Assembly (NCBI RefSeq): GCF_001422485.1
Contig: NZ_LMNF01000001.1
Location: 1,021-65,020, forward strand
Source: Agreia sp. Leaf283
GTDB taxonomy: Bacteria; Actinomycetota; Actinomycetes; Actinomycetales; Microbacteriaceae
DNA length: 64,000 nucleotides
Direction of reading: 5' to 3'
Shown: piece after piece, positions 61,782-64,000 of the stretch
Position numbering within the stretch: the first letter of the stretch is position 1
Layout: the number at the start of each line of letters is the position of its first letter
Program-made: the position numbers and the translations under genes
Notes under the pieces: model-generated
Seen by the model: the letters and a program-made list of their open reading frames with translations, nothing else
Databases searched by the model: none
Told to the model about the DNA's origin: nothing

Positions 61782-63218
61782 CTAGAGAACGATGTGCATC
61801 GCGCGGGCCGCATCCGAGATGCTGCCCGACAGCGACGGGTACACGCTGAACGCGCGGGAGACCGCGTCGACCGTGAGCCGGTGCTCCACGGCCAGGGCGA
61901 TCGGAAAGATGAGCTCCGAAGCGTTGGGGGCCACGACGACTCCGCCGATGACGGTTCCCGAACCCGTGCGGGCGAAGAGCTTCACGAAGCCCTCCTTGAT
62001 GCCCATCATCTTGGCGCGAGGATTCTCCGACAGGGGCAGCTTGTAGATGTCGCCCTGGGCGATGCCCTCTTCGATCTGGCGCTGGGTCCAGCCGACCGTG
62101 GCGATCTGCGGCTGAGTGAAGATGTTCGACGACACGTTGCGCAGCTCGGTCGGGTTGACCGCATCGCCCATGGCGTGGAACACGGCCGTGCGGCCCTGCA
62201 TCGAGGCGACGGATGCGAGGGGCAGGAAGGTCGTGCAGTCGCCGGCCGCGTAGATCGACGGCATCGACGTGCGGGCGACCCTGTTGACACGGATGTGCCC
62301 GGACTCGGTGAGCTGCACTCCGGCCTCGGCCAGCCCGATGCCCTCGGTGTTGGGAATGGATCCGACGGCCATGAGGCAGTGGCTGCCCTCGACCGTTCGG
62401 CCGTCTGCGAGGGTGGCGACGACGCCTTTGTCGGTGCGCACGACCGAGTCGGCGCGCGACTTCGAGAGAACCGTCATGCCGTTGCGCTTGAAGACGTTCT
62501 CGATGACGGCCGCGGCGTCGGCGTCTTCACCCGGCAGAACCTGGTCGCGACTCGAGATGAGCGTGACCTTGGAGCCGAGCGCCGTGTAGGCGGAGGCGAA
62601 CTCCGCGCCGGTGACGCCCGATCCGACGACGATGAGATGTTCGGGGACGGTCTTGAGGGTGTAGAGCTGGGTCCAGGTGAAGATGCGCTCGCCGTCGGGC
62701 ACGGCGGATGCGAGGATGCGGGGGCTCGCTCCGACCGAGACGACGATGGTGTCGGCCTCGATCTCGTCGAAGTCGGTGCCCTCCTCGCCCTTCGAGGTCG
62801 ACACGATCACCGAGTTGGCGCCCTCGAGGCGTCCCTCGCCGGTGACGATGCGCACGCCCGAGCGGATGAGGCTGGACTTCATGTCTTCGGACTGCTGGCG
62901 GGCGAGGCCGAGCAGACGCTTGTTCACGGCGGCCAGGTTGACCGCGATCTCGGGGCGGACCGGCTTGCCGGTGCCGCCGCGGGTGAAGAACTGCACGCCG
63001 AGGTCAGCCGCTTCGCCGATGGCATTGGTGGCCTCGGCCGTGGCGATGAGGGTCTTCGACGGAACGACATCGGTGAGCACGGCCGAGCCGCCCACTCCGA
63101 CACGCTCGATGAGGGTGACATCGGCACCCAGCTGGGCCCCCGCGATGGCGGCGTCGTACCCGCCCGGTCCGCCGCCGAGGACGGCGATTCTCTGCTTGCG
63201 CTCGAACTCATAGACCAT
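61782..63218 (-). CDS. lpdA: LpdA-type NAD(P)H quinone reductase (flavoprotein disulfide reductase family)
   Basis: 478 aa from ATG 63218; GGGAGA lies about nine bases upstream and ATG 63227 is too close to it. GGGPGGYDAA binds FAD, and the loop that normally carries the redox Cys pair reads GGSAVLTDVVPSKT with no Cys, as in mycobacterial LpdA, which has no disulfide activity. GSGVTGAEFASAY binds NAD(P)H, and IYAAGDCT is the second FAD contact. It probably moves electrons from NAD(P)H to quinones. It is divergent from the purine phosphorylase gene. Confidence 0.85.
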   Translation of the reverse strand: MVYEFERKQRIAVLGGGPGGYDAAIAGAQLGADVTLIERVGVGGSAVLTDVVPSKTLIATAEATNAIGEAADLGVQFFTRGGTGKPVRPEIAVNLAAVNKRLLGLARQQSEDMKSSLIRSGVRIVTGEGRLEGANSVIVSTSKGEEGTDFDEIEADTIVVSVGASPRILASAVPDGERIFTWTQLYTLKTVPEHLIVVGSGVTGAEFASAYTALGSKVTLISSRDQVLPGEDADAAAVIENVFKRNGMTVLSKSRADSVVRTDKGVVATLADGRTVEGSHCLMAVGSIPNTEGIGLAEAGVQLTESGHIRVNRVARTSMPSIYAAGDCTTFLPLASVASMQGRTAVFHAMGDAVNPTELRNVSSNIFTQPQIATVGWTQRQIEEGIAQGDIYKLPLSENPRAKMMGIKEGFVKLFARTGSGTVIGGVVVAPNASELIFPIALAVEHRLTVDAVSRAFSVYPSLSGSISDAARAMHIVL

Positions 63219-63303
63219 GACGGCCATTCTCCCGTGTCGCGCACGTGACCGCCAAACCCGCGCCCCGCGCATCCGCCGCCTGCCGGTGAACACCGCGTTA
63301 ATC

Positions 63304-63309
63304 TAAGGT
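63304..63309 (+). promoter_or_regulatory. Leaderless-type -10 box for the purine phosphorylase gene
   Basis: TAAGGT, six bases before ATG 63316. Confidence 0.5.
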
Positions 63310-63315
63310 GGTTCA

Positions 63316-64000
63316 ATGCTCACCACCACACCCAATCCCCTCGATTCCGCCGACGCCGATCCGTTCGAGATCGCCCGCGAGGCGGCCGCCCAGATCGCCG
63401 AGAAGACGGGCGTCGCCGGCCATGACATCGCCCTCACGCTGGGCAGCGGATGGGGCAGGGCCGCAGACCTGCTCGGCGAGACGGTCGCCACGGTGGATGC
63501 GACGGAGATCGTCGGGTTCTCGGCCTCGGCCGTTCCCGGGCACGGCGGCACACTCCGCTCGATCCGGCTGCCCAACGGAAAGCATGCGCTGGTCATCGGT
63601 GCGCGTACCCACTACTACGAGAACCACGGCGTGCGCAGGGTCGTGCACAGTGTGCGCACCGCCGCCGCCACGGGCGCTGCGACCATGATCCTCACGAACG
63701 GGGCCGGGGGCATCCGCGAGACCTGGACGCCGGGAACCCCCGTCCTCATCAGCGACCACATCAACCTCACGGCCGACTCGCCCCTCGAAGGCGCCACATT
63801 CATCGACCTCACCGATCTGTACTCCTCTCGGCTGCGCGACATCGCCCGCACGGTCGACGCCGACCTCGACGAGGGTGTCTACGTGCAGTTCCGCGGGCCG
63901 CACTACGAGACCCCGGCCGAGGTTCAGATGGCGAAGGCGATCGGCGGCCACATCGTGGGCATGTCGACGGCACTCGAGGCCATCGCCGCCCGGCAGGCCG
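63316..64000 (+). CDS. punA: Purine-nucleoside phosphorylase (3' truncated by window)
   Basis: 228 codons are visible from ATG 63316; the frame is open to the end of the window. The protein has LTLGSGWGRAAD, the phosphate-binding loop of trimeric phosphorylases, VPGHGGTLRSIRL, THYYENHG with an active-site His, and GPHYETPAEVQMA for purine binding. It splits purine nucleosides with phosphate into base and ribose-1-phosphate. The last part of the protein lies outside the window. It starts six bases after TAAGGT and is divergent from lpdA. Confidence 0.93.
   Translation, partial: MLTTTPNPLDSADADPFEIAREAAAQIAEKTGVAGHDIALTLGSGWGRAADLLGETVATVDATEIVGFSASAVPGHGGTLRSIRLPNGKHALVIGARTHYYENHGVRRVVHSVRTAAATGAATMILTNGAGGIRETWTPGTPVLISDHINLTADSPLEGATFIDLTDLYSSRLRDIARTVDADLDEGVYVQFRGPHYETPAEVQMAKAIGGHIVGMSTALEAIAARQA

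Overview
The window is high-GC DNA from an actinobacterium. The closest fit is the family Microbacteriaceae, judged from the acyl-CoA carboxylase set (biotin-carrying alpha, beta and small epsilon subunits), purE/purK beside an LCP ligase, a bacterial PH-domain protein next to birA, an LpdA-type flavoprotein, GTG/TTG starts and frequent leaderless-type promoters. This is an inference from gene content; no rRNA or marker tree is available here. No rRNA, tRNA, transposase, phage gene or CRISPR array was recognised.

Region 1 (about 0.2-44.3 kb) is one very large surface-glycan locus. It holds about 17 glycosyltransferase-type genes: three RgpF-like proteins, two WsaF-like proteins, two GT4 enzymes, and GT2 enzymes including a WbbL-like rhamnosyltransferase and a polyprenyl-phosphate-sugar synthase. 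Sugar-nucleotide genes are rmlA, a dTDP-L-rhamnose 4-epimerase, a WecE-type sugar aminotransferase, a CapD-type dehydratase and two further epimerases; rmlB, rmlC and rmlD are absent and must lie elsewhere. Export genes are an ABC pair (wzm/wzt) and a Wzx-like flippase. Decoration genes are three acyltransferase-3 systems, two fused to SGNH domains and one split into two genes. Two secreted cell-wall-binding-repeat-2 (CWB2) proteins, one of them a serine protease, sit inside the locus, and an LCP ligase closes it. Together these suggest a rhamnose-rich, acylated polymer that begins on a Rha-GlcNAc-PP-lipid, is exported and is joined to peptidoglycan.

Region 2 (about 44.3-48.6 kb) is purE and purK, separated by an oppositely oriented ECF sigma factor and a one-TM propeller-like protein, followed by a 68-aa conserved small protein.

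Region 3 (about 48.6-64 kb) is core metabolism: PH-domain protein, birA, accD, accE, maf, accA3, lpdA and the start of a purine nucleoside phosphorylase. Between these are an SDR gene, a frameshifted AbiEi-like gene flanked by two related hairpin repeats, a histidine-kinase/response-regulator system with a partner membrane protein, and a TrmA/RlmD-type RNA methyltransferase. A dispersed palindromic repeat (core CCCTGAGCYTGTCGAAGGG) occurs at four intergenic sites here; none was noticed in the glycan locus.

A TANNNT hexamer lies 6-9 nt before the start codon of about sixteen genes, which indicates widespread leaderless transcription and was used to choose several starts.
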